Shown here one piece after another: positions 28,557 through 36,673 of a DNA stretch of 59,958 nt. The first letter of the stretch is position 1. Each line of letters starts with the position of its first letter. The DNA comes from Collinsella sp. AM33-4BH. GTDB lineage: Bacteria > Actinomycetota > Coriobacteriia > Coriobacteriales > Coriobacteriaceae. A model generated the notes under the pieces. That model was not told where the DNA came from, made no database searches, and saw nothing but the letters and a program-made list of their open reading frames with translations. The stretch is from assembly GCF_003469205.1 (NCBI RefSeq), contig NZ_QSIN01000012.1, forward strand, positions 227-60,184, written 5' to 3'. The translations under genes were made by a program, and so were the position numbers.

Positions 28557-29819
28557 TTAAGACAATCGCCGCAATCGATTTTTCAGCCGATAAAACAGAG
28601 CCGTCGTCAACGTCAGCACCGCCAACATGGCTGCGAATACAATCGCCGGTGTCCATCGATCATATGCAACCCCGTACGTCAATTGGCCGATAGGCGTTGC
28701 GCAGGAAAGGACCATGTAAACGACCGAAAGCACTTTTCCGCAGAGCTCAGTCGGCGCTACCCGCTGAACAAACGCGGTGATTTCAACCGACGTAATGCTC
28801 GCCCACACCATGACCCATGCCGAACCAACCGCAAACACGGTGAACACGCATACATCTACGCCGAACAGCAGCGTAACAATAATCGGCGCGACTCCAAAAC
28901 AGATCATCGCAACATATCGGCATATGCCATTGAAAGAAAAACGATGCGGCCAAATGCCGACCAAGCCACTGCCGGTAAGACCACCCAGGCCCAGAGCAAC
29001 CTCAACTATCCCAACGCAGGACGATTGCATACCGAGATGCTTTGTAACAATAATGGGAGCGCCAATCGTTAGCCCAACCAACGCAAGGTTCAAAACTGCC
29101 GCAAGCAAAATCACAGCGACCAATGATGCATTTTGCAACAGATACCGAATCGACTCCCGAAAATCGTTTCGGCATGTCGTGCGAGTCGCGCCGTCTCTCA
29201 TCGTTTCAGATGAGGCGTTTTGCTTGAGTGCGACCCCAAACAAGAGAGCTGAAATCGCAAACGCCACCGACGCGGTTGTGCAAAGAGCATCGATGCCAAA
29301 GCACCCATAGACTGCCGTCCCGACCACAGGACCCAAGATATTGCTCACCATGGTCATCTGCGAAACCAATGCAGTGGCCCGCTCAACCTTCTCTTCACCC
29401 GCCATACGCACCGTCTCAATTTGGAGCATTGGCTTTAGCAGCGATTGAACACCATATTGAACACAAAGTATCGCTACTACGACGACCGCAAGAGGCAACG
29501 AGCGCTTCATGGGGATAGACAGCAGTGATGCAGTCATCAGAGCAATGCCGAGGGACACGAGGACCTCGCGGTGTCTTCCCCGATCCGCTAAGATCCCACC
29601 AGCCGGAGTTGCGAGTACGCCGGGTATGAACGCCGTCGCCACGACGGCGCCATATAACGTTGACGATCCACTGCAATCGAACAAGTAAAGTGGATACGCA
29701 AAGCACAGCGCCGACAGCATCGAATACGTGCACAGCTGCGCAACCAGAAGTTCCGCGAGCCTGATTGACCGCACTGTTTTTGATTTCAACGAGACGCCGA
29801 CGTCTCTCAGCCCAGCCAT
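28557..29819 (-). CDS. MFS transporter (probable efflux permease)
   Basis: 420 aa, about 12 hydrophobic segments; inner-membrane secondary transporter. The MFS motif A region is seen as GILADRGRHREVLV after the second helix (about residues 72-85). Start at 29819 has GGGGGTGG upstream. Composition is clearly lower in GC than most neighbours, suggesting acquisition. It lies just downstream of a TetR gene with two 19-nt operator-like sites between, the usual arrangement for drug or metabolite efflux controlled by TetR. Confidence 0.9.
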   Translation of the reverse strand: MAGLRDVGVSLKSKTVRSIRLAELLVAQLCTYSMLSALCFAYPLYLFDCSGSSTLYGAVVATAFIPGVLATPAGGILADRGRHREVLVSLGIALMTASLLSIPMKRSLPLAVVVVAILCVQYGVQSLLKPMLQIETVRMAGEEKVERATALVSQMTMVSNILGPVVGTAVYGCFGIDALCTTASVAFAISALLFGVALKQNASSETMRDGATRTTCRNDFRESIRYLLQNASLVAVILLAAVLNLALVGLTIGAPIIVTKHLGMQSSCVGIVEVALGLGGLTGSGLVGIWPHRFSFNGICRYVAMICFGVAPIIVTLLFGVDVCVFTVFAVGSAWVMVWASITSVEITAFVQRVAPTELCGKVLSVVYMVLSCATPIGQLTYGVAYDRWTPAIVFAAMLAVLTLTTALFYRLKNRLRRLS

Positions 29820-29833
29820 AAGCCCACCCCCTA

Positions 29834-29852
29834 TACATACCACTAGTATGTA
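29834..29852. promoter_or_regulatory. Operator-like site O1 before the MFS gene
   Basis: TACATAC-CACTA-GTATGTA, a perfect 7-bp dyad. Fourteen of 19 positions equal site O2 at 29899-29917. It lies 15 nt upstream of the MFS start codon, overlapping the likely promoter or leader. Confidence 0.7.
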
Positions 29853-29898
29853 TTTAATGACTTGAAAAGGGCAGCCGTGGCTACCCTCACAAATCAAT

Positions 29899-29917
29899 TA
29901 CATACCGTTGGTATCTA
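29899..29917. promoter_or_regulatory. Operator-like site O2 before the MFS gene
   Basis: TACATACCGTTGGTATCTA, with inner dyad ATACC-GTT-GGTAT. It directly follows the TetR stop codon. The pair of sites with shared TACATACC....GTAT fits TetR-family dimer binding. Confidence 0.65.
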
Positions 29918-29919
29918 TA

Positions 29920-30582
29920 TTACCACCCGGCGCGGTCCCATACGTCCCAAATCTGCGCCGTTGTCTGAAGCACTTCATTACCCAAATCGAGCCCCACCGC
30001 GGCAGCCATCTGCGCCAAACATTGTGCGCGAGCGAGCATTCGCTCCTTGGGCTCGAGCGGACGGAACAATGGCAGCAGCCAAAGATTCGCCAACAACGAT
30101 ACGGCCTCCGCCGCTTCGCGCGGGCATTCGCACGCAATGGAGCCGTCGGCGATGCCCTCCTCGATCACTGGCAAGAGACAGCCATCGGCCGACTCGTCAA
30201 ATGAGCCCTGGTACTGCATCGCCAGTAGGCGCGAGCTTTTTACCGGATCTGCTGCAGGACGCATACGTGCCCATAGCTCAATTTGTGGAACAACGGACTC
30301 GGGAGCGTACAGTCGCTTGAGCTTTTGGGCTCCGGTCATATTACCGACGCCAAGCATCGAGCGGCGGTGCTCAACAATCGGAGTCATCGCCCGATCAAAC
30401 GCGGCGTTGAAAATCTCTTCTTTGCTCTTGAAGTGATGATAGACAGCGCCCTTGGTCATGCCGTCGAGACGGTCAACGATATCTTGAATACTCGTCCCCT
30501 CATAACCCTGTGCGCAGAATAGCTCCAGTGCCGCGTCGAGAATCTTCGCGACCGTCTCCTCGGGATATTTATTGCGACCCAT
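29920..30582 (-). CDS. TetR-family regulator of the adjacent MFS gene
   Basis: 220 aa from ATG 30582. The N-terminal HTH reads GYEGTSIQDIVDRL and GMTKGAVYHHFKSKEE (about residues 26-60), highly typical of TetR/AcrR. The C-terminal ligand domain is helical. Ribosome site weak (GGCGGATT). It is transcribed toward the MFS gene 100 bp away, with two matching operators in that gap, so it probably represses the transporter. A 12-bp inverted repeat (30590-30601 and 30632-30643) surrounds its own start region. Confidence 0.92.
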   Translation of the reverse strand: MGRNKYPEETVAKILDAALELFCAQGYEGTSIQDIVDRLDGMTKGAVYHHFKSKEEIFNAAFDRAMTPIVEHRRSMLGVGNMTGAQKLKRLYAPESVVPQIELWARMRPAADPVKSSRLLAMQYQGSFDESADGCLLPVIEEGIADGSIACECPREAAEAVSLLANLWLLPLFRPLEPKERMLARAQCLAQMAAAVGLDLGNEVLQTTAQIWDVWDRAGW

Positions 30583-30589
30583 AATCCGC

Positions 30590-30643
30590 CCATCCGCAAC
30601 GCAAGTCTTGTGCCTCATTGCAGCATTTTAACGTTGCGGATGG
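30590..30643. promoter_or_regulatory. 12-bp inverted repeat around the TetR gene leader
   Basis: CCATCCGCAACG (30590-30601) / CGTTGCGGATGG (30632-30643), 30-nt loop. In the minus-strand transcript it would form a hairpin ending 7 nt before the TetR start codon; it also lies just past the PII stop codon (30657), so it could equally be the PII 3' end. Confidence 0.55.
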
Positions 30644-30656
30644 CAGACGGTCGATT

Positions 30657-30995
30657 CTACACCGCGGCCGGGCCGTGTTCGCCGGTGCGAATGCGGATGA
30701 CTTCTTCGACCGGCTCGACCCAAATCTTGCCGTCGCCGACGGCACCGGTGCGAGCGGCGTTGCAGATAATGTCAACGATACCGTCGACATGCTCGTCGGC
30801 GCAGATGAGGGTGAACTGCACCTTGGGGATCGTGTTGACGAGCAGCTCGTTGCCGCGCACGTATTCCTTCCAGCCATGCTGCGCGCCGCAGCCCTGCACC
30901 TGGTTGATGGTCATGCCGCGAACATCAGCCGCAAACAGCGCATCTTTGAGAACCTCAAGCTTCTCGGCACGAACAATCGCTGTAATCTTCTTCAT
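30657..30995 (-). CDS. P-II family nitrogen regulatory protein
   Basis: 112 aa trimeric signal protein sensing ATP/ADP and 2-oxoglutarate; binds AmtB and nitrogen enzymes. Starts MKKITAIVRAEKLEVLKDAL; C-terminal signature GDGKIWVEPVEEVIRIRTGE is intact. In the T-loop the sequence is KEYVRGNELLVN, so residue 51, the uridylylated Tyr of enteric GlnB/GlnK (YRGAEY), is Leu. Control by uridylylation at that site is therefore ruled out; Tyr45 is present. It follows amtB (GlnK-like synteny) but is separated by a 110-bp palindrome. Confidence 0.95.
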   Translation of the reverse strand: MKKITAIVRAEKLEVLKDALFAADVRGMTINQVQGCGAQHGWKEYVRGNELLVNTIPKVQFTLICADEHVDGIVDIICNAARTGAVGDGKIWVEPVEEVIRIRTGEHGPAAV

Positions 30996-31040
30996 AGTGA
31001 ATTCCTCTCTTCAATAAAAGAAATTGATTTACCTTCACAT

Positions 31041-31150
31041 GGCACGGGTTTTCCAGGTGCCCGAGATTGCCCCGAAAGAGGAGCGCCGCGTACTTCGGTA
31101 CGCAAGCGACGGTTTGAGGGGCAAGGTCGGGTGCCTGGGAAACCCGTGCC
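31041..31150. repeat. 110-bp palindrome between amtB and the PII gene
   Basis: 33-bp arms (31041-31073 and 31118-31150, five mismatches), e.g. GGCACGGGTT / AACCCGTGCC. A central GCGTAC-TTCG-GTACGC hairpin (31088-31103) has a stable UUCG tetraloop. It fills the amtB-PII gap and starts 2 nt after the amtB stop codon. It could lower read-through into the PII gene or protect the amtB mRNA end. Confidence 0.88.
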
Positions 31151-31151
31151 G

Positions 31152-32429
31152 CTAATCGAGTCCCGAGAAGGAAGGGTATGCGCTCTCGCCGTGCTGACTC
31201 GCATCCAGGCCCAGCGCCTCGTCGGCCTCGTCCACACGCAGGCTGCCGTGGAACAGTGCCTTGACCACCGCGGCGATCACCAAGTCGAGCACCAGCACAA
31301 TAACGACCGTCACCACAATGCCCAGAACCTGCGAGACAAGCAGCGACACGTCGCCCGTGTAGAACAGGCCGCCCTTACCGGTCCACGAGAGCTCCGGCAC
31401 GCAGAACAGGCCCGTGAGCACACCGCCCAAGATGCCGCCGATACCGTGGCAACCGAACGCGTCGAGCGCATCGTCGTAGCCAAACTTGGTCTTAAGATGG
31501 CTGATGGCCAGGTAACAGACGGGCGAGACGATCAGGCCCATGACCAGCGCTGCCCACGGCTCGACAAAGCCCGCACCCGGCGTGACCACCACAAGGCCCG
31601 CAACCAGACCGGTGCTGGCACCCACCAGCGTGGGGCGACCGGTGTGCACGCGCTCGACGACAAGCCACGAGACCATGCCCGCCGCGCTGGCCGTCACGGT
31701 GTTGAGGATGGCGAGTGCCGCCACGGCGTCGGCCTTAAACTCGCTGCCGCCGTTAAAGCCAAACCAACCAAACCAAAGTAGACCGGCGCCCAGCGCCACA
31801 AACGGCACGTTATGCGGACGGTAGCTCACCATGCCAAAGCCGCGACGACGGCCGAGCATTAAGCAGAGAATCAGGCCCGTGAGACCGGACGAAATGTGTA
31901 CCACGTCGCCGCCGGCAAAGTCGAGCGCGCCGATGATGTCGCCGATAAAGGAACCATCGCCGCCCCAAACCATGTGGGCGAGCGGCGCATAGACCACGAG
32001 CAGCCAAATGCCCAGGAAGGCCGTCATGGCACCAAACTTAACGCGGCCTGCCAGACTGCCCGTAACGATAGCGGCGGTGATCATGGCAAACGCCATCTGG
32101 AAGGCGATGTTGATGATCTGAGGGTAGACGGCACCATCCGCAGCATTGCCCTCGGCCGCCTGCAGCACCTGGTTGAGCACCGGCAGGCACAGCAACTGGT
32201 CAAAGCCGCCAATAAACGGGCTAGAACCGTCGCCACCGTAGGCCAGCGACCAGCCGGCAACAATCCACAGCACACCAACCAGGCCAATGGCGCCAAAGCA
32301 CATAAGCATGGTGTTGATGACATTTTTGCGCCTGGACAGGCCGCCATAGAAAAACGCCAGACCCGGTGTCATTAAAAACACGAGCATGGTGCAGATGAGC
32401 ATAAACGTTGTCGATCCCGTATCGTACAT
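31152..32429 (-). CDS. amtB: Ammonium transporter AmtB
   Basis: Trimeric inner-membrane channel for NH4+/NH3; 425 aa, 11 membrane helices expected and visible. Start MYDTGSTTFMLICTML at 32429, with GGGGGAG 5 nt upstream. The twin pore histidines are in YAPLAHMVWG and DAFGCHGIGGILGG; the latter is the Amt signature. Upstream in-frame starts (32468, 32543) lack ribosome sites. The PII gene follows on the same strand, so PII probably gates this channel. Confidence 0.97.
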   Translation of the reverse strand: MYDTGSTTFMLICTMLVFLMTPGLAFFYGGLSRRKNVINTMLMCFGAIGLVGVLWIVAGWSLAYGGDGSSPFIGGFDQLLCLPVLNQVLQAAEGNAADGAVYPQIINIAFQMAFAMITAAIVTGSLAGRVKFGAMTAFLGIWLLVVYAPLAHMVWGGDGSFIGDIIGALDFAGGDVVHISSGLTGLILCLMLGRRRGFGMVSYRPHNVPFVALGAGLLWFGWFGFNGGSEFKADAVAALAILNTVTASAAGMVSWLVVERVHTGRPTLVGASTGLVAGLVVVTPGAGFVEPWAALVMGLIVSPVCYLAISHLKTKFGYDDALDAFGCHGIGGILGGVLTGLFCVPELSWTGKGGLFYTGDVSLLVSQVLGIVVTVVIVLVLDLVIAAVVKALFHGSLRVDEADEALGLDASQHGESAYPSFSGLD

Positions 32430-32627
32430 TCGCTCCCCCTTGGTCGCATGAACGTTGTCGGCGCTCATGATGCGGCCGAGGGGCAACTGGTGTAGACCAG
32501 ATACGGCGTTGTTAAACGCTGCGTTGTCGAATGGAAACGGCACCGCAATCTTGGAAACGGCGCGGCAACGGACGCGAAACGAACGGGAAACGTGCGAACG
32601 AGAAGGGCTCGCTTGGCTCCGCTCTGG

Positions 32628-33647
32628 CTAGCGCCGGAACAGCTCGCGGGCTCGGTCGCGGAGGTCGGTAGCTCGAATGACACCCTCGTAACGATTGATG
32701 CGCAGACGCGGGAAGGCGTTAAAGAAGCGTAGGTCGCGGCGGCTGAGTGACACGCTCGGTACCGGGCGGCTCATGCGCTTGCCGGCAAGGCGACGACCGA
32801 GCGACGGACGCGGCATACTCGGCGCGGCATCGGCCACGCGGCGGGCAGCGAGCGCCAGGCCGCGAGCACCATCCGAGATAAACGTCGGCATCGAAGTCTT
32901 CTCGCGCAGGGCATCGAGCGCCGCGTCGCCCAGCTCGGCCAGCCAAGCGTTAACGGCGCGACCGCGGATATGCGTCTGCGCCACCGAGTCAATCGCCGAA
33001 TCGGGAATACGTTCGAGCATAGAGTCGGAGGCGTCGGCAAGCGACTCATTGATGCGGTCGGCAAGGTCGGCACGCACACGCTCAAGCTGATCGGACAGAC
33101 GCCGCCAGCTCGCCAACGAGCACACCGCATCGACCATCATCGCGACCGCGACGATAAAGGCGGCCAAGCGCACGATTAGCACCGGCAGATGGCCAAGCAG
33201 CCCCAGCAATGCCGGCTCCACTAAACGGCAAATACACAACGCACCCAAGCCAAACGCGCAGGCCCAGTACAGGCAGATGCGTCCGTGCAGGTTAAACGGC
33301 AGATGCGAGTAATCCCAAAACCGGGCACCCGTCGTTTTTTCCAACAGCACGCCCACGCTATATTCGATCACGCTGCATACGAGCGCGGCAGCGACAAACT
33401 GGCTCGAGGCGTCTGGGATTCCACGCAGCAGCAACCAGCACGCAATGCCGCCCGCACCGTAGATGGGACAGCACGGCCCTAGCAAAAAGCCGCTGTTGGC
33501 AAAGCGTCCGTGGTTGAGCATGGCGCAGACTGTCGACTCCCATACCCAGCCGCAAAAACCGTAGAAGGCAAACGAGAGTACCAGCGCCGAGAGCGGACAG
33601 GCGGCAAGCGTCGCGCCGTCAAATGCCATGTCGATCGCGGTTCCCAC
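32628..33647 (-). CDS. CmpB-like putative ABC transporter permease family membrane protein
   Basis: 339 aa from a GTG start with GAGGAG upstream; the start is only 3 nt past the stop of the HD-domain gene, so both are translated together. The first 160 residues hold about five membrane segments with FYGFCGWVWESTVCAML and GPCCPIYGAGG blocks typical of the PF06541 (ABC_trans_CmpB) family. The rest is a basic, mostly helical cytosolic tail. Despite the family name, there is no ABC ATPase partner, so transport function is doubtful. Confidence 0.85.
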   Translation of the reverse strand: MGTAIDMAFDGATLAACPLSALVLSFAFYGFCGWVWESTVCAMLNHGRFANSGFLLGPCCPIYGAGGIACWLLLRGIPDASSQFVAAALVCSVIEYSVGVLLEKTTGARFWDYSHLPFNLHGRICLYWACAFGLGALCICRLVEPALLGLLGHLPVLIVRLAAFIVAVAMMVDAVCSLASWRRLSDQLERVRADLADRINESLADASDSMLERIPDSAIDSVAQTHIRGRAVNAWLAELGDAALDALREKTSMPTFISDGARGLALAARRVADAAPSMPRPSLGRRLAGKRMSRPVPSVSLSRRDLRFFNAFPRLRINRYEGVIRATDLRDRARELFRR

Positions 33648-33650
33648 CGT

Positions 33651-34208
33651 CTACCCACTCCTCTTTTCGTTCGATTCTTTGCTCGAGCCGTCACTCGGGC
33701 CCTCGTTCAAATCGTTCGCGCCGCCTTTGCGCGGCAGACGGCCGGCAATCGTCTCGCGCAGTGCGCACCATTTATCCGCCAGGCACACAATCCATGCCTC
33801 ACGACACGTCGGCGGCACCGGTACCAGCGGAAACATATGCCGTACGATAATATTCCGCTCGCGCGGCGTCAGCTCAAAATCTTCCTCCGCACGCGCCAAG
33901 GCAAAAAACGGGTGACGAAAGCCATGCAGTCGATGGCTTGGGTCGGGATCGTGCCAGTCATAGAGAAAGTAATCGTGCAGCAGGGCCCCGCGCAGCAGCG
34001 ATAAGCGGTCGACGGAGATACCGACGCGGCCCAGGCGCTCGGCAAAGGACAGACTTGCCCGCGCTACCGAGGTCACATGCGTATAGACCGTCACATCGCC
34101 ATGTTGGATAAACTCATGCATCAGGTCCAAGCGGCCCGCCTGGGCAAGCTGACGGGCGGCATCGTCGACCTCGCGCGCGATTTTCTCGGCACGAACGGTA
34201 TCGGACAT
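33651..34208 (-). CDS. HD-domain phosphohydrolase-like protein
   Basis: 185 aa. An HD motif is visible as LLRGALLHDYFLYDWHD (His-Asp at about 98-99), with an upstream His in VYTHVTSVARAS and a downstream RHPFFALARAEEDF block. The predicted fold is a metal-dependent nucleotide or phosphate-ester hydrolase in the cytosol; substrate unknown. Strong AAGGAGG ribosome site. It is the first gene of a tight two-gene unit with the CmpB-like protein, suggesting the two act together at the membrane. Confidence 0.88.
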   Translation of the reverse strand: MSDTVRAEKIAREVDDAARQLAQAGRLDLMHEFIQHGDVTVYTHVTSVARASLSFAERLGRVGISVDRLSLLRGALLHDYFLYDWHDPDPSHRLHGFRHPFFALARAEEDFELTPRERNIIVRHMFPLVPVPPTCREAWIVCLADKWCALRETIAGRLPRKGGANDLNEGPSDGSSKESNEKRSG

Positions 34209-34436
34209 GCGGCCTCCTTCCGGCGGCGCTCGGCGGCAAGCCGCGGCCTGCGCGCAATGAATAAAATCATCATCGAATTTACCAGTATGGCATCGGACAA
34301 AACGTTTTGCCCCACCAGTTGGCGAATTACCGCGCCGCCGTCACATATCAAACGCCAAAATGTGCGAGACTGTCTTGTGCAATTGTGCCGGCCGAGGGAG
34401 TGCCGGCGCACGATTCGCATGGAGTAACCCACAACG

Positions 34437-36218
34437 ATGCTGCTTACGCAAACGACAACGCCCGAGGACGTCAAGGCTCTCGATCGCGCCGAGCTTCCGC
34501 TGCTCTGCGGCGAGATCCGCCACGCCATCCTCGAAAGCTCCGCCGCCGTCGGCGGGCACGTTGCCCCCAACCTGGGCGTCGTTGAGCTTACGGTTGCGCT
34601 CCATCGCGTGTTTAACTCCCCCATCGACAAGATTGTCTTTGATGTTTCGCACCAGACCTACGCCCACAAGGCGCTGACTGGGCGCGCGTACACTTATATC
34701 GACCCGGCACGCTACGGCGAGGCCTCTGGTTTTGCCAATCCTGACGAGTCCGAGCACGACCTGTTCGCCATGGGCCACACCTCCACGTCGGTGAGTCTGG
34801 GCTGCGGCTTGGCGCACGCTCGTGACCTGGCGGGCGATGCGTACAACGTCATCACCATCATTGGCGACGGTTCGCTTTCGGGCGGTCTGGCGTTTGAGGG
34901 CTTTAACAATGCCGCCGAGCTCGACAGCAACCTGATCATCATCGTCAACGATAACGACCAGTCCATCGCCGAAAACCACGGTGGCCTGTATCGCAATCTG
35001 GCCGAGCTACGCGCCAGCAACGGCACCTGTGAGCGCAACGTTTTCCGCGCGATGGGGCTCGACTACTGCTATCTGGACACCGGCAACGATGTGTTGGCCC
35101 TGGTCGACACGCTGCAGGAGCTGCGCGATATCGATCATCCCATCGTGCTGCACGTCTCCACCGCAAAGGGCAAGGGCTTTGAGCCAGCCCAGAGCGACCC
35201 CGAGCGCTGGCATCATGTGGGTCCGTTTGACATGGCGACTGGGCGCAAGCTCTGCCCGGGCCATCCGAGCGAGCCTGCGCCGCGCACCTATGCCGACATT
35301 ACGGGCGAGGCGCTCAGCGCCGCCATCGAGCACGATCCGCAGGTCGTGGGCATCACGGCCGCCACGCCCTACATCATGGGCTTTACACCCGAGCTTCGCG
35401 CCGCCGCCGGCAAACAGTTCGTCGATGTGGGCATTGCCGAGGAGCACGCCGTGACCTTTGCCACCGCGCTTGCGCGCTCGGGTGCCAAGCCAGTCTTTGG
35501 TGTGTACGGCACGTTTTTGCAGCGCGCCTACGACGAGCTGTGGCACGACCTGTGCCTCAACGATGTCCCCGCAACCATCCTGGTGTTTGGCGCATCGATC
35601 TTTGGCACCACATCCGAGACGCATCTTTCGTTCTTTGATATTTCTATGCTGGGCGCTCTCCCCAATATGCGTTACCTGGCGCCTTCCTGCATGGAGGAAT
35701 ACCTATCCATGCTGAGCTGGTCGCTCGACCACCGCGAGCATCCCGTGGCGATTCGCGTGCCGGGCATTGGCTTGGTAAGCCGCCCCGATCTTGCGCCTGC
35801 CGAGGACGCCGATTACGGCGCCGTTCGTTACAACGTGGTGTGCCAGGGTCGCGACGTGGCCGTGCTCGCGCTTGGCGATTTCTTTGAGCTGGGCGAGCGC
35901 GTGGCAAACCGTCTGACTGCCGAGTACGGCATCGAGGCCACGCTCGTCAACCCGCGCTATGCAACCGAGCTCGACCGCGAGTTCCTCGACAGCCTTGCCG
36001 CCAAGCATCGCGTTGTCGTCACCCTCGAAGACGGCATCTTGGACGGCGGCTGGGGCGAGCGCGTCGCGTGCTACTTGGCCTGCACGCCCGTGCGCACGCG
36101 CACCTTTGGCATCGCCAAGGGCTTCCCCGACCGCTACGACCCCAACGAGTTGCTCGCTCAGAACGGCATGACGGCCGAGAACATGGCCGCCGAAGCCGTT
36201 AGGCTACTTAACGAGTAA
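34437..36218 (+). CDS. DXS-like thiamine-diphosphate enzyme lacking DRAG and YPRG motifs
   Basis: 593 aa, slightly short for 1-deoxy-D-xylulose-5-phosphate synthase. Present: GGHVAPNLGVVELTVALH (39-56), DVSHQTYAHKALTGR (69-83) and the ThDP motif GDGSLSGGLAFEGFNN (143-158). Absent: the DRAG motif (aligned VFGASIFGTTSETH), the YPRG motif (aligned AIRVPGIG) and GPIDGHD (aligned YLDTGND). Arginines of DRAG and YPRG bind the glyceraldehyde-3-phosphate phosphate in known DXS enzymes, so the acceptor may differ. Close relatives may well be annotated as dxs; whether this one makes DXP is uncertain. It is monocistronic, with GGAG about 13 nt upstream and a good terminator. Confidence 0.85.
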   Translation: MLLTQTTTPEDVKALDRAELPLLCGEIRHAILESSAAVGGHVAPNLGVVELTVALHRVFNSPIDKIVFDVSHQTYAHKALTGRAYTYIDPARYGEASGFANPDESEHDLFAMGHTSTSVSLGCGLAHARDLAGDAYNVITIIGDGSLSGGLAFEGFNNAAELDSNLIIIVNDNDQSIAENHGGLYRNLAELRASNGTCERNVFRAMGLDYCYLDTGNDVLALVDTLQELRDIDHPIVLHVSTAKGKGFEPAQSDPERWHHVGPFDMATGRKLCPGHPSEPAPRTYADITGEALSAAIEHDPQVVGITAATPYIMGFTPELRAAAGKQFVDVGIAEEHAVTFATALARSGAKPVFGVYGTFLQRAYDELWHDLCLNDVPATILVFGASIFGTTSETHLSFFDISMLGALPNMRYLAPSCMEEYLSMLSWSLDHREHPVAIRVPGIGLVSRPDLAPAEDADYGAVRYNVVCQGRDVAVLALGDFFELGERVANRLTAEYGIEATLVNPRYATELDREFLDSLAAKHRVVVTLEDGILDGGWGERVACYLACTPVRTRTFGIAKGFPDRYDPNELLAQNGMTAENMAAEAVRLLNE

Positions 36219-36258
36219 AAAACCTCCGCAAGGGAAGCACCCCTGCGGAGGTTTTTAT
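36219..36258 (+). terminator. Rho-independent terminator of the DXS-like gene
   Basis: AAAACCTCCGCA / TGCGGAGGTTTT (36219-36230 and 36244-36255), then TTATTTT. It starts immediately after the stop codon. Confidence 0.95.
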
Positions 36259-36273
36259 TTTCGCGCGCGATTA

Positions 36274-36490
36274 TCTCAATCTGTAACATCTAGGGCCCGA
36301 ATTCCCGTCTAACTGTTACAGATCTAGACAAACCGTCTTTGCCCCTGACCTTTGTCTCAATCTGTAACAGATAGAGACCTTTTGGCCGTCTAACTGTTAC
36401 AGATCGAGACATTCGAATTCCCCTGAAGAGAAAATCTCAATCTGTAACAGTTAGAACCCATTTCCTCGTCTACCTGTTACAGATTGAGAC
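36274..36490. repeat. Tandem array of three 80-bp inverted-repeat units (CTGTTACAGAT family)
   Basis: Three units start at 36274, 36355 and 36435. Each has a left arm like TCTCAATCTGTAACAG and a right arm like CTGTTACAGATTGAGAC (36313-36329, 36394-36410, 36474-36490), with about 24 nt between arms. Arms are nearly constant while inner and inter-unit sequence varies, except for CGTCTA just before each right arm. It lies in the 455-bp gap between the DXS-like gene and the amino-acid transporter; no gene is seen. Confidence 0.92.
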
Positions 36491-36522
36491 AAAGCAGCGA
36501 GACAGGCCACCACATCTGCAAG

Positions 36523-36558
36523 AACCACCACAAAGGTGCCTGTCCCTTTATGGTAGGT
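36523..36558. repeat. Family-E hairpin, copy E9
   Basis: Stem AACCACCACAAAGG (36523-36536) / CCTTTATGGTAGGT (36545-36558), loop with GCCTGTCC. Same stem type as E8 at 13615. It lies about 40 nt upstream of the promoter of the amino-acid transporter operon; no gene ends here. Confidence 0.8.
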
Positions 36559-36600
36559 AGAATAACCCATAAGGTAAGTATGTTTCTGAGTTATTTCGTG

Positions 36601-36630
36601 TTGACCCATTTGAGCGGGATAGGGTATAAC
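36601..36630 (+). promoter_or_regulatory. Promoter of the amino-acid ABC transporter operon
   Basis: TTGACC (36601-36606), 18-nt spacer, TATAAC (36625-36630); 43 nt before the start codon. Good sigma-70 match. Confidence 0.75.
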
Positions 36631-36673
36631 TCTACTCAACCGCTAGGGATTTTATTGAGAAAGGTGTTCTACC

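Noticed and set aside
28490..28693. Small plus-strand gene starting in the duplicated ribosome site beside the HAD gene
   Set aside because: Its ribosome site is a by-product of the palindrome, and the frame runs antisense into the MFS gene with no recognisable product.
36274..36490. CRISPR array
   Set aside because: The repeats are arranged as inverted pairs with 80-bp period, only three units, and no cas genes or uniform spacers are present.
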